Source of the DNA: Variovorax sp. PBL-E5
GTDB taxonomy: Bacteria; Pseudomonadota; Gammaproteobacteria; Burkholderiales; Burkholderiaceae_C
Direction: 5' to 3'
Assembly (NCBI RefSeq): GCF_901827185.1
Contig: NZ_LR594673.1
Location: 310,001 to 374,000, forward strand
Length of the DNA: 64,000 nucleotides
Position numbers and translations under genes: made by a program. Positions 57,040 through 64,000 of the stretch are shown here, piece after piece. Position 1 is the stretch's first letter, and each line of letters begins with the position of its first letter. A model generated the notes under the pieces. That model was not told the DNA's origin, searched no databases, and worked only from the letters and a program-made list of their open reading frames with translations.

Positions 57040-57922
57040 ATTGCGCCATGGACGCCCGCACGCAGTCGATGAAGGGCGCGAGCAGCGGGCTGTCGAGATC
57101 GCTGCGCCAGCAGACCGCGACGTCGAAGCCGTCCTTCACGTCGAGCAGCGGCTTGAACACCAGTCCCGGCGGGCTTCCCAGCGCGGCGCAGGCCGGCAGG
57201 ATGGCCATCCCTTCGCCCGCCATCACCAGTGCGAGCGCCGAGTGCACGGTCTCGACGCGGTGCGCGATCTGCATCGTGACGTGATGGCGCCTCAGGAGCG
57301 TCGCGACGACCGAGCTGTCCGCGCTCTCGGCGAAGGTCGGCAGGCTGATGAGCGTGCCGCCCTGCAGCTTCGCGAGCGGTATGGCGCGCAGCCGCGCCAT
57401 CGGTGATCGTGCCGGCATCGCGACACGCAAGGGCTGCGTTCCCACCACCGATGCGGCGATGCCGGCGCGCTGGATCGGCGGCATGCACAAGGCCACCGTC
57501 ACTTTCAGCTCCGCGATCAAGGCCTCGTAGGTGAGCGTGCTCATCTCGACGAACTGGAGCTCGACCTCGGGCATGGCACGCCGCAGTTTCGGCACCAGCT
57601 GCGGCAACAGCGCATAACCCAGCGCGAACATGTAGCCCACGGTGAGCCGGCCGCGGCGTCCCGCGGCCACCGCCCGCGCGGCCTCGAAGCCGTCGTGCGC
57701 CAGCGCCAGGGCTTCTCTCGCGCGCGCCAGCAAGGCGCTTCCTGCGTCGGTCAGCTGCATGCCGCCGGACACGCGCCGGAACAGCTGCGCGCCGAGCTGC
57801 GATTCCAGGTTGCGGATCTGCACCGACAACGGCGGCTGCGCCATGTGAAGGCGCTGCGCCGCCTTGCCGACGCTGCGCGCATCGGCCACGGCGACGAAAT
57901 AGCGAAGGCTGCGCAGGTCCAT
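57038..57922 (-). CDS. LysR-family transcriptional regulator
   Basis: A 294-residue LTTR. The N-terminal HTH (LRYFVAVADARSVGKAAQRL, HMAQPPLSVQIRNLESQLGA) is followed by a substrate-binding domain that begins RLTVGYMFALGYALLPQL. It is divergent from the amidase operon at 58044, with a clear T-N11-A box between them. It presumably activates that operon in response to a small acid or amide. Confidence 0.92.
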   Translation of the reverse strand: MDLRSLRYFVAVADARSVGKAAQRLHMAQPPLSVQIRNLESQLGAQLFRRVSGGMQLTDAGSALLARAREALALAHDGFEAARAVAAGRRGRLTVGYMFALGYALLPQLVPKLRRAMPEVELQFVEMSTLTYEALIAELKVTVALCMPPIQRAGIAASVVGTQPLRVAMPARSPMARLRAIPLAKLQGGTLISLPTFAESADSSVVATLLRRHHVTMQIAHRVETVHSALALVMAGEGMAILPACAALGSPPGLVFKPLLDVKDGFDVAVCWRSDLDSPLLAPFIDCVRASMAQ

Positions 57923-57937
57923 CGACCCATACTAATT

Positions 57938-57960
57938 TCATATGCGTTTGTTGTATATGA
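57938..57960. promoter_or_regulatory. LysR box between lysR and amidase
   Basis: TCATAT-N11-ATATGA is a perfect 6-bp dyad with the 11-base spacer that defines LTTR boxes (T-N11-A). It is 16 bp upstream of the lysR start and about 84 bp upstream of the amidase start. It is AT-rich in a GC-rich region. The neighbouring lysR product is the expected binder. Confidence 0.7.
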
Positions 57961-58043
57961 GTATTGGACCGCAGCCATCGCCCGTGCCAATCTGCGATCC
58001 GTGCGGACCGATGGCCGGGCCGCAGCAGCAAGGATGAATGCGC

Positions 58044-59471
58044 ATGAGCGAAGAGTTGTGTTTCCTGTCCGCGACCACCCTGCGCGAACGCATCGCGCGC
58101 CGCGAGCTCTCGCCGGTCGAGGTGACCCGGGCCGTGCTCGAACGTGCCGAACGCCTTCAGCCGGTGCTCAATTGCTTCATCACCCTGTGCGGCGACGAGG
58201 CCATGGCCCAGGCCCGCAGCGCCGAAAAGGCCGTGATGCGCGGGGACGCTCTCGGTCTTCTGCACGGTGTTCCCTTCACCTGCAAGGACCTGGTCAACAC
58301 GCGCGGCGTTCGCACCACCTTCGGCTCCCTCCTGTTCGAGCACAACGTGCCGACCCGGGATGCCGAGGCGATCGCGCGCCTGCGGCGGCAAGGCGCGATC
58401 CTCGTGGGCAAGACCACCACCTCGGAGTTCGGTGCGAAGTGCCTGACCGACGCGCCGTTGTTCGGCCGCACGCGCAATGCCTGGAGCGCCGCCCACACCA
58501 GCGGCGGCTCGAGCGGCGGTGCTGCGGTCGCGGTCGCCGCGGGGATCGCGCCCATCGGCATCGCCACGGACGGCGGCGGCTCGACGCGCATCCCGGCCTC
58601 CTGCAACGGCGTGGTCGGCCTGAAGCAGAGCAACGGCATCGTTCCCCACAGCCAGGTCGAGGATGTGTTCGGCAACCTGACCTACGTGACGCCGATGACG
58701 CGCGATGTGGCCGACACGGCACTGATGCTGGAGGCCATGGCCGGCGAGGACGCGTCGGACCCGTGGTCGATCGGCGTGCCGGTGCCCGATTACCGGAAAG
58801 CGGTCAAGCTCGATGGCGATCTTCGCGGCAAGCGCGTGCTGTTCAGCGCCGCGCCCGAAGGCCGCATCGTCTCGGCCGAGGTCGGCGCGGCCTTCGAGGC
58901 TTCGCTGGCGCATCTGCGCGAACTCGGCGCGGAACTGATCGAGATGCCGCCGACGAATTTCAACATCGAGCCGCTCTGGCGCACCATCAACCACACGGTG
59001 TGGCGCGCCAGGTTCACCGAGATGGCCGAGGCCTGCCCCGAGCGGCTCAGCCCGTCGCTGCTGCAGCAGCTGGCGCTCGCCAGCGCGGTGAGCGGTGCCG
59101 ACTACCAGCGCGCGATGTTCGCGCGAACGCAGCTGTTCCGCCGTGTGCAGGCACTTCTGCGCGACAACGACTTTCTCGCCATGCCGACCCTGTCGCGCAC
59201 CGCGCTGCCGATCGACCAGGACCTGTTCGGCACGATCGACATCGATGGCCGGATCTTCCCCGAGGTCCGGGCCAACTGGTTCCCGTGGACCATGCCCTTC
59301 AACCTCACCGGGCATCCCGCGATCAGCCTGCCCAGCGGCTTCGGCCAGGGCGGGCTGCCGATCGGCATCCAGCTCGCGGGGCGCTTCCGTCGCGAGCCCG
59401 AGCTGTTGCGGGCGGCTTCGTTGCTGGAGGCAGCCCAGGGCTTGCTGTCGCGCCGGCCGGACCTGGGGTGA
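58044..59471 (+). CDS. Amidase (amidase signature family)
   Basis: A 475-residue amidase of the GatA/AS family. The catalytic Ser-cis-Ser-Lys triad is present: lysine in AILVGKTTTSEFG and the serines in HTSGGSSGGAAVAVAAG. The GIATDGGGSTRIPASCNGVV glycine-rich stretch is typical. The start is uncertain: ATG 58038 and ATG 58044 both follow an AAGGA site; 58044 has better spacing. It leads an operon with two Bug receptors and a class II aldolase, and probably hydrolyses an amide delivered by those receptors. Confidence 0.9.
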   Translation: MSEELCFLSATTLRERIARRELSPVEVTRAVLERAERLQPVLNCFITLCGDEAMAQARSAEKAVMRGDALGLLHGVPFTCKDLVNTRGVRTTFGSLLFEHNVPTRDAEAIARLRRQGAILVGKTTTSEFGAKCLTDAPLFGRTRNAWSAAHTSGGSSGGAAVAVAAGIAPIGIATDGGGSTRIPASCNGVVGLKQSNGIVPHSQVEDVFGNLTYVTPMTRDVADTALMLEAMAGEDASDPWSIGVPVPDYRKAVKLDGDLRGKRVLFSAAPEGRIVSAEVGAAFEASLAHLRELGAELIEMPPTNFNIEPLWRTINHTVWRARFTEMAEACPERLSPSLLQQLALASAVSGADYQRAMFARTQLFRRVQALLRDNDFLAMPTLSRTALPIDQDLFGTIDIDGRIFPEVRANWFPWTMPFNLTGHPAISLPSGFGQGGLPIGIQLAGRFRREPELLRAASLLEAAQGLLSRRPDLG

Positions 59472-59473
59472 CC

Positions 59474-60466
59474 ATGAGACATCGCACCTTCACTGCATTC
59501 AGATCCTTCGGCATCGTCTGCATGCTGGCCGCCGCGCTGACGTCGCCCGGCCCGGCCGAAGCAGCGGCCAACATGCCCGTCAAGCTGGTGGTCGGCTTCC
59601 CGCCCGGCGGCGCGCTCGACATCCTGGCGCGGGCGATCGCGGAGCAGATGCGCATCGCCAGCGGCGAGCCGGTGCTGGTCGAGAACCGGCCCGGCGCATC
59701 GACACGCATCGCCATCGAAGCCGTGAAGCGCGCCAGCCCCGACGGCCGAACCCTCCTGCTGGCTTCGAGTGCGCCCTTCGTGATCTTCCCGATGACCTAC
59801 CGGCACCTGAACTACGACGTCGACCGCGACTTCATTCCGGTCGCCCAGCTGGTGGATGTGCCGACCGTGGTCTCGACGGCCTCGGACCAGCCCTACAAGA
59901 CGCTGCCCGAGTACGTGGCCTGGGTCCGCAGCCATCCCGGTCAAGGCAGCTTCGGCATGACCTCGCTGGGCGGCGCCCTGCACTTCTCGGTGCTGGGCAT
60001 GTCCAGGGCGATCGGCGTGCCGCTCGTCGCCGTGCCCTACAAGGGCGGCGCGCCGCTGGCGACCGACATCATCGGCGGCCAGATTCCCATCGGCACCGAC
60101 GCCCTGGCCAGCCAGCTCGAACTCCACCGCGCGGGCAAGCTCCGCATCCTGGGCGTGTCGGGCCTGCGGCGCAATCGCTGGCTGCCGGAGGTGCCGACGC
60201 TGAAGGAGTCGGGCATCGATGCCTTCGACCATGCCAATGCGTCCTACGGCGCCTACGTGCCGGCGGGCACGCCGCGCGAGGTGGTCGAACGCCTCGAGCA
60301 CCTGTTGATTGCGGCGGTCGGCAACCCGCAGGTCCAGGCGCAGCTCGCGCGCATCGGGCTCGAGCCGGTGGGGCTGCCCGGCGCCGCGCTGGCCAGCTCG
60401 ATTCGCGCGGAGCGCGTCTTCTGGCGTCCGATCGTCGAATCGTCCGGCTTCAAGAGCGACGACTGA
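59474..60466 (+). CDS. Bug-family tripartite tricarboxylate receptor (first of tandem pair)
   Basis: A 330-residue periplasmic receptor with a signal peptide (SFGIVCMLAAALTSPGPAEA). The mature start MPVKLVVGFPPGGALDILAR and VAVPYKGGAPLATDIIGGQI are family hallmarks. It starts 2 bp after the amidase stop. It is clearly different from its neighbour at 60501, so the two probably bind different ligands. Confidence 0.88.
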   Translation: MRHRTFTAFRSFGIVCMLAAALTSPGPAEAAANMPVKLVVGFPPGGALDILARAIAEQMRIASGEPVLVENRPGASTRIAIEAVKRASPDGRTLLLASSAPFVIFPMTYRHLNYDVDRDFIPVAQLVDVPTVVSTASDQPYKTLPEYVAWVRSHPGQGSFGMTSLGGALHFSVLGMSRAIGVPLVAVPYKGGAPLATDIIGGQIPIGTDALASQLELHRAGKLRILGVSGLRRNRWLPEVPTLKESGIDAFDHANASYGAYVPAGTPREVVERLEHLLIAAVGNPQVQAQLARIGLEPVGLPGAALASSIRAERVFWRPIVESSGFKSDD

Positions 60467-60500
60467 CCGGTCCCTTGTCCATCCCCAAAGGAGCTACGCG

Positions 60501-61556
60501 ATGTCGAATGCACACAACCCCATCCGATCGGCGCCGGCTCGCGGGCCGCACAGCGCGCGCTGGCGCCGCGCGGCGCGACGCGTCCTTGCAGGCATCGCAG
60601 TGTCGTGGCTGTGCATGCTGCAGGCGAGCGCGGCGCCCTATCCGGCGCATGCGGTCACCCTCATCTCCGCCTTCCCGCCCGGCGGCATCGTCGACATCAT
60701 TGCGCGGCGCATCGCGCAGAGCCTTTCGGAGCGCCTCGGCCAACCGTTCATCGTCGAGAACAGGACGGGTGCGGCCGGCAGCATCGGCTATGCCTACGCC
60801 GCCCGCGCCAACCCCGACGGCTACACCCTCGTGCTCGCCAGCGGACCGACCACCATGGCGCCGCCGAACGACAGCGCGCTGGGCTGGAATCCGCTGACCA
60901 GCTTCAGCGCGATCGGCATGATCGGCACCATCCCGCAAGCCATCGTGGCGAGCCCTGCGGTGCCTGCGCACGACCTGCGGGAATTCGTGCCCTACGCCAG
61001 GCAGCAGGGCGACCGCATCAACTACGGCTCGCCCGGCCTGGGCACCACGCCCTTCTTCACCATGGAGCTGCTCAAGAGCCAGCAGGGTCTCGCGATGACC
61101 CACATCGCCTACCGCGGGCAGCCCGACGTGATGGTCGACCTGATGCGCGGCGACCTGGCCCTCACGTCGGTCACCGTGCCGCTGGTGGTGGCGAATGTGC
61201 AGAAGGGCAAGATGAAGGCGCTGGCCGTCACCTCCAGGACGCGGGTCCAGGCATTGCCCGACGTGCCCACCGTCTACGAACAGGGCATGCCGGATCTCGG
61301 CATCTCGAACTGGTTCGCCCTGCTCGGGCCCGACCATCTTCCGCCCGATGTCGTGGCGCTGCTGGCGAAGAGCCTGAACGACGCACTGGCCACGCAGCAG
61401 ATGCAGGCCGGCCTCGCCGAGATCGGCCTGATCACGCAGACCGCATCGCCGGCCGAGACGCTGACTTTCGTCAGGAGCGATCTCTCCAGATGGATCGCGA
61501 TGATGTCGAAGGTCTCGGCGGCGGAAACCACCTCCCAAGGAAAAGGAATGAAATGA
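60501..61556 (+). CDS. Bug-family tripartite tricarboxylate receptor (second of tandem pair)
   Basis: A 351-residue receptor. A long basic N-terminus (ARGPHSARWRRAARRVLAG) precedes the hydrophobic export segment ending near ASA at residue 46. The mature region shows VTLISAFPPGGIVDIIARRI, ARANPDGYTLVLAS and THIAYRGQPDVMVDLMRGDL. ATG 60501 has an AAAGGAG site. Its stop overlaps the next gene's start. Confidence 0.87.
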   Translation: MSNAHNPIRSAPARGPHSARWRRAARRVLAGIAVSWLCMLQASAAPYPAHAVTLISAFPPGGIVDIIARRIAQSLSERLGQPFIVENRTGAAGSIGYAYAARANPDGYTLVLASGPTTMAPPNDSALGWNPLTSFSAIGMIGTIPQAIVASPAVPAHDLREFVPYARQQGDRINYGSPGLGTTPFFTMELLKSQQGLAMTHIAYRGQPDVMVDLMRGDLALTSVTVPLVVANVQKGKMKALAVTSRTRVQALPDVPTVYEQGMPDLGISNWFALLGPDHLPPDVVALLAKSLNDALATQQMQAGLAEIGLITQTASPAETLTFVRSDLSRWIAMMSKVSAAETTSQGKGMK

Positions 61557-62353
61557 AGAGTGCCAAGCCTCAAGACGAACGCGCGCGCCCTGCCCCGTCC
61601 GGCATGTCCGCCGACGAGTGGCGCCTGCGATGCGAGCTCGCGGCCTGTTGCCAGCTGACCGATCTCTATGGCATGTCGGACCTGGCGTCCACGCACATCT
61701 CGGTCGCCCTGCCCGGACCGCAGCACCATTTCCTGGTCAATCCGCTGGGGACTTTCTTCGACGAGATGAGCGCCTCTGCCTTGCTCAAGGTGGACTTCGA
61801 AGGACGGGTCGTCGAAGGCGATGCGAGCGCGCTCAACCCGGCCGGCTTCATCATCCACAGCGCGATCCACCGGGCCCAGACCGATCTGGTGTGCGTCATG
61901 CATTCGCATACGCGTGCCAACAACGCGGTGGCGATGCAGGCCCAGGGCCTGCGCCCGCTCAGCCAGAAGGCCTGCGTGATGCTCGACTTCCTCGGCTACC
62001 ACGACTACGAAGGCGCGGCGCTGGACGAAGACGAGCGCGACCGGCTCGTCAGGGATCTGGGACCCGAGGGCCGGGTGCTGATCCTGCGCAATCACGGCGC
62101 GCTGACCGTGGGCCGCAGCGTGGGCGAGGCCTTCTGCTGGATGCACCGGCTGGAGACGGCCTGCAAGTACCAGATCGACGGGCTCGCCGGCGGCGTCGCG
62201 CTGCATGAACTGTCGGAAGCGACCATCGCACACACGCGCGCGCAGGGCCGCAGGATGCTGGCCAGCGGCGGCTTCCTCGAATGCGGCAAGTTCGAATGGC
62301 CCGGTCTGCTGCGCAAGCTCGAGCGCGAGCGCGGGAGTTCCTACCGGGGCTGA
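61553..62353 (+). CDS. Class II aldolase/adducin-domain protein
   Basis: A 266-residue metal-dependent aldolase-fold protein. The zinc ligands fit H118 and H120 of the VMHSHTRANN motif and a third histidine in LRNHGALTVGRSVGEAF. Members include fuculose-phosphate aldolase, hydroxycarboxylate aldolases and decarboxylases. ATG 61553 overlaps the Bug stop (ATGA) and so belongs to the amidase operon. The substrate is unknown. Confidence 0.87.
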   Translation: MKSAKPQDERARPAPSGMSADEWRLRCELAACCQLTDLYGMSDLASTHISVALPGPQHHFLVNPLGTFFDEMSASALLKVDFEGRVVEGDASALNPAGFIIHSAIHRAQTDLVCVMHSHTRANNAVAMQAQGLRPLSQKACVMLDFLGYHDYEGAALDEDERDRLVRDLGPEGRVLILRNHGALTVGRSVGEAFCWMHRLETACKYQIDGLAGGVALHELSEATIAHTRAQGRRMLASGGFLECGKFEWPGLLRKLERERGSSYRG

Positions 62354-62371
62354 AGCTCGGCGCGCCGCGCG

Positions 62372-63115
62372 CTAGGCCTCGCGTGCGCGGTTCAGTGCCG
62401 TCAGCCGTTCGGCGGTCGCCGTCGACTGCAGCGAGGCCTCGTAGGCCGCGCGGCCCGCGGCTTCCGACCAGGTGCCGAGCGCCAGCGCGTCGATGTGCTG
62501 CTTCATGGATTTCACGGCGTCGCGCTCGCACAGCAGGATCGATTCGACGTAGGCCCGAACCTTGCCGTCCAGCGCTTCGCGCTCGACCAGCTCCGTGAGG
62601 TAGCCGATGCGCAGCAGCTCCTCGGCATCGATCGATTGGGCCGTCAGGAAGATCTTCTTCGTCGCCGCGGGTCCGATGCGCTCGACGAAGCGGCGCAGGC
62701 CGCCGGGATAGTAGTGCAGGCCGAACTTCGCGGCCGGCATGAAGAGCCGGCTGCCGTGCACGCCGATGCGGAAATCGCAGCTCATCGCCAGGTCCGTGCC
62801 GCCGCCATACGCGCTGCCGTTCATGGCACAGATGGTGGGAATGGGCAGGTGTTCGATCTGGTCCAGCATGTCTTCGAAGCGCTGGTCGAGCCGCGAGCTG
62901 ATCTGCGTCAGCGTGTAGCCGGCGCAGAAGGTCTTCTCGCCGGTGCCGGTGAGGACCAGCACGGCAACGTCGGGATGCTTGACGATCTCCTGCAGATGCT
63001 GCGACACGGCTTGCGGATCGTCGGCATCGATGCGGTTGTGTTCGTCGGGACGGCGCAATGTGAGGGTCGCCACCTTGCCCTCGATGGACAGCGTCGGACT
63101 GCCGGCACCGCTCAT
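62372..63115 (-). CDS. Crotonase-fold protein without the hydratase glutamates
   Basis: A 247-residue enoyl-CoA hydratase/isomerase family protein. The fold is clear: VATLTLRRPDEHNRID, VLVLTGTGEKTFCAGYTL, then AMNGSAYGGGTDLAMSCDFR and FMPAAKFGLHYYPGG. The two catalytic glutamates of true hydratases are replaced, by D108 and A128 respectively. A decarboxylase, hydrolase or isomerase activity on a CoA ester is more likely than hydration. It overlaps the CoA-transferase stop (ATGA), so the two are co-translated. Confidence 0.85.
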   Translation of the reverse strand: MSGAGSPTLSIEGKVATLTLRRPDEHNRIDADDPQAVSQHLQEIVKHPDVAVLVLTGTGEKTFCAGYTLTQISSRLDQRFEDMLDQIEHLPIPTICAMNGSAYGGGTDLAMSCDFRIGVHGSRLFMPAAKFGLHYYPGGLRRFVERIGPAATKKIFLTAQSIDAEELLRIGYLTELVEREALDGKVRAYVESILLCERDAVKSMKQHIDALALGTWSEAAGRAAYEASLQSTATAERLTALNRAREA

Positions 63116-64000
63116 GCCGCCCCCTTGCCGGCGTCTTGCGCGACGACGCCCTCGCGCGCCAGCGCGTCGATCTCGGCCTGGTCGTAGCCGTACTCGCGCA
63201 GCACCTCGAAGGTGTGCTGTCCCAGCAGCGGCGGCGCGCTGCGGATCGACCGGCCCTGCATCGCCTCCAGCCGGATCGGCGAGCCCACCTGGCGCAGCGT
63301 GCCGAGCTCGGGATGCTCGACCTCCTCGACGAAGCCGCAATGCTGCACCTGCTCGTCGGCGAACACATCGGACAGGTCGTTGATCGGACCCGCGGGAATG
63401 TCGGCATCGATGAGCATCCGGGTCCATGCCGCGCGGGTGCGGGTCTTGAGCTTGTCTTCGATCAGCCGCTTCAGTTCGTTGCGATGCCCGATCCGGGCCG
63501 CGTTGCTGGCAAAGCGCGGGTCGTCGACCAGCGCAGCCAGATCGAGCAGCGCGCAGAGTTTGCGCCACATGTCGGTCGTGGCGGGCGCGATGTTCAAGGG
63601 GCCGTCCGCCGCCTCGAACACGCCGTAGGGCGAGATCACCGGATGCGTGTTGCCGGCCAGCTTGGGCACTTCGCCGAGGCTCAGAAAGCGTTGTCCCTGC
63701 ACGCTCAAGAGGCCCACCAGCCCGGCCAGCAGCGAGGTCTCCACGCGCTGGCCGCGGCCGGTGCGTTGGCGTTCGTTGAGTGCGGCGAGCACGCCCATGG
63801 CGCACCACATGCCGGCCGTCTGGTCGCCGATGGCCACACCGACGCGCATCGGGCCGGACTCTTCGGAACCCGTGACGCTCATGAGGCCCGAGTAGCCCTG
63901 CGCGATCTGGTCGAAGCCGGGCCGCTGTCCCGCGGGGCCGGTGCGGCCGAAGCCGGTGATGCCGGCGTAGATGAGGCCGGGGTTGTCTTCGACCAGGCTG
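63112..64000 (-). CDS. CaiB/BaiF-family (class III) CoA-transferase, partial
   Basis: The last 296 residues of a type III CoA-transferase whose start lies beyond the right edge. The portion beyond the ATG at 63882 reads IYAGITGFGRTGPAGQRPGF and DQIAQGYSGLMSVTGSEE, the conserved region with the catalytic aspartate (GFDQIAQG). Later come DQTAGMWCAMGVLAALNER and the small domain with IPAGPINDLSDVFADEQVQH. It would move CoA onto a carboxylic acid from another CoA ester, feeding the crotonase-fold protein encoded next. Confidence 0.92.
   Translation of the reverse strand, partial: SLVEDNPGLIYAGITGFGRTGPAGQRPGFDQIAQGYSGLMSVTGSEESGPMRVGVAIGDQTAGMWCAMGVLAALNERQRTGRGQRVETSLLAGLVGLLSVQGQRFLSLGEVPKLAGNTHPVISPYGVFEAADGPLNIAPATTDMWRKLCALLDLAALVDDPRFASNAARIGHRNELKRLIEDKLKTRTRAAWTRMLIDADIPAGPINDLSDVFADEQVQHCGFVEEVEHPELGTLRQVGSPIRLEAMQGRSIRSAPPLLGQHTFEVLREYGYDQAEIDALAREGVVAQDAGKGAA

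Overview
The window is GC-rich (about two thirds G+C by eye), densely coded bacterial chromosome. I infer Burkholderiales, probably Comamonadaceae of the Variovorax type. The basis is four orphan Bug-family (TctC-like) periplasmic receptors, many IclR regulators, a complete phenol hydroxylase/meta-cleavage operon with its sigma-54 activator in the same orientation, and short gene spacing with frequent ATGA overlaps. No rRNA, tRNA, CRISPR array or insertion sequence was recognised.

Region 1 (1-10.9 kb) holds small catabolic units with three IclR regulators. An FAD oxidoreductase plus Bug receptor (1085-3517) stands beside one IclR gene. A five-gene operon (4463-9987: acyl-CoA dehydrogenase, Bug receptor, atypical alpha/beta hydrolase, atypical amidohydrolase-2 protein, CoA ligase) is divergent from a second IclR gene, with a clear promoter and palindromic operator between them. 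The third IclR gene faces region 2.

Region 2 (11.0-23.0 kb) is one long plus-strand operon: a branched-chain-type ABC importer (five genes), an MmgE/PrpD protein, an FAD-binding reductase/dehydrogenase, a second MmgE/PrpD protein, a CobW-type GTPase, a dihydropyrimidinase/hydantoinase and an N-carbamoylsarcosine-amidase-like hydrolase. It reads as uptake plus hydrolytic breakdown of an unidentified cyclic amide, imide or ureide, and is the best candidate here for an undescribed pathway.

Region 3 (23.1-28.6 kb) carries a hipBA toxin-antitoxin pair, an L-serine dehydratase, and a MarR / isochorismatase-like / MFS exporter operon.

Region 4 (28.7-42.5 kb, minus strand) is the phenol operon in the order dmpR-K-L-M-N-O-P-Q-B-C-D-E-F-G-H. 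A six-subunit phenol hydroxylase makes catechol, catechol 2,3-dioxygenase opens the ring, and the meta pathway gives pyruvate and acetyl-CoA. A sigma-54 promoter and two upstream activator sites lie between dmpR and dmpK. The tautomerase gene dmpI, normally last, is absent.

Region 5 (42.5-57.0 kb) is mixed housekeeping and accessory DNA: DUF2501 protein, methyltransferase, SRPBCC and NTF2-like proteins, dienelactone hydrolase, tandem UspA, several regulators (including a MerR protein fused to a P-loop domain), an ACAD11-like acyl-CoA dehydrogenase, a DUF3883 protein, a DTW-domain tRNA-modifying enzyme and a frameshifted antitoxin remnant.

Region 6 (57.0-64.0 kb) is another catabolic unit: LysR divergent from amidase, two Bug receptors and a class II aldolase, then a crotonase-fold protein and a CoA-transferase that runs off the window.
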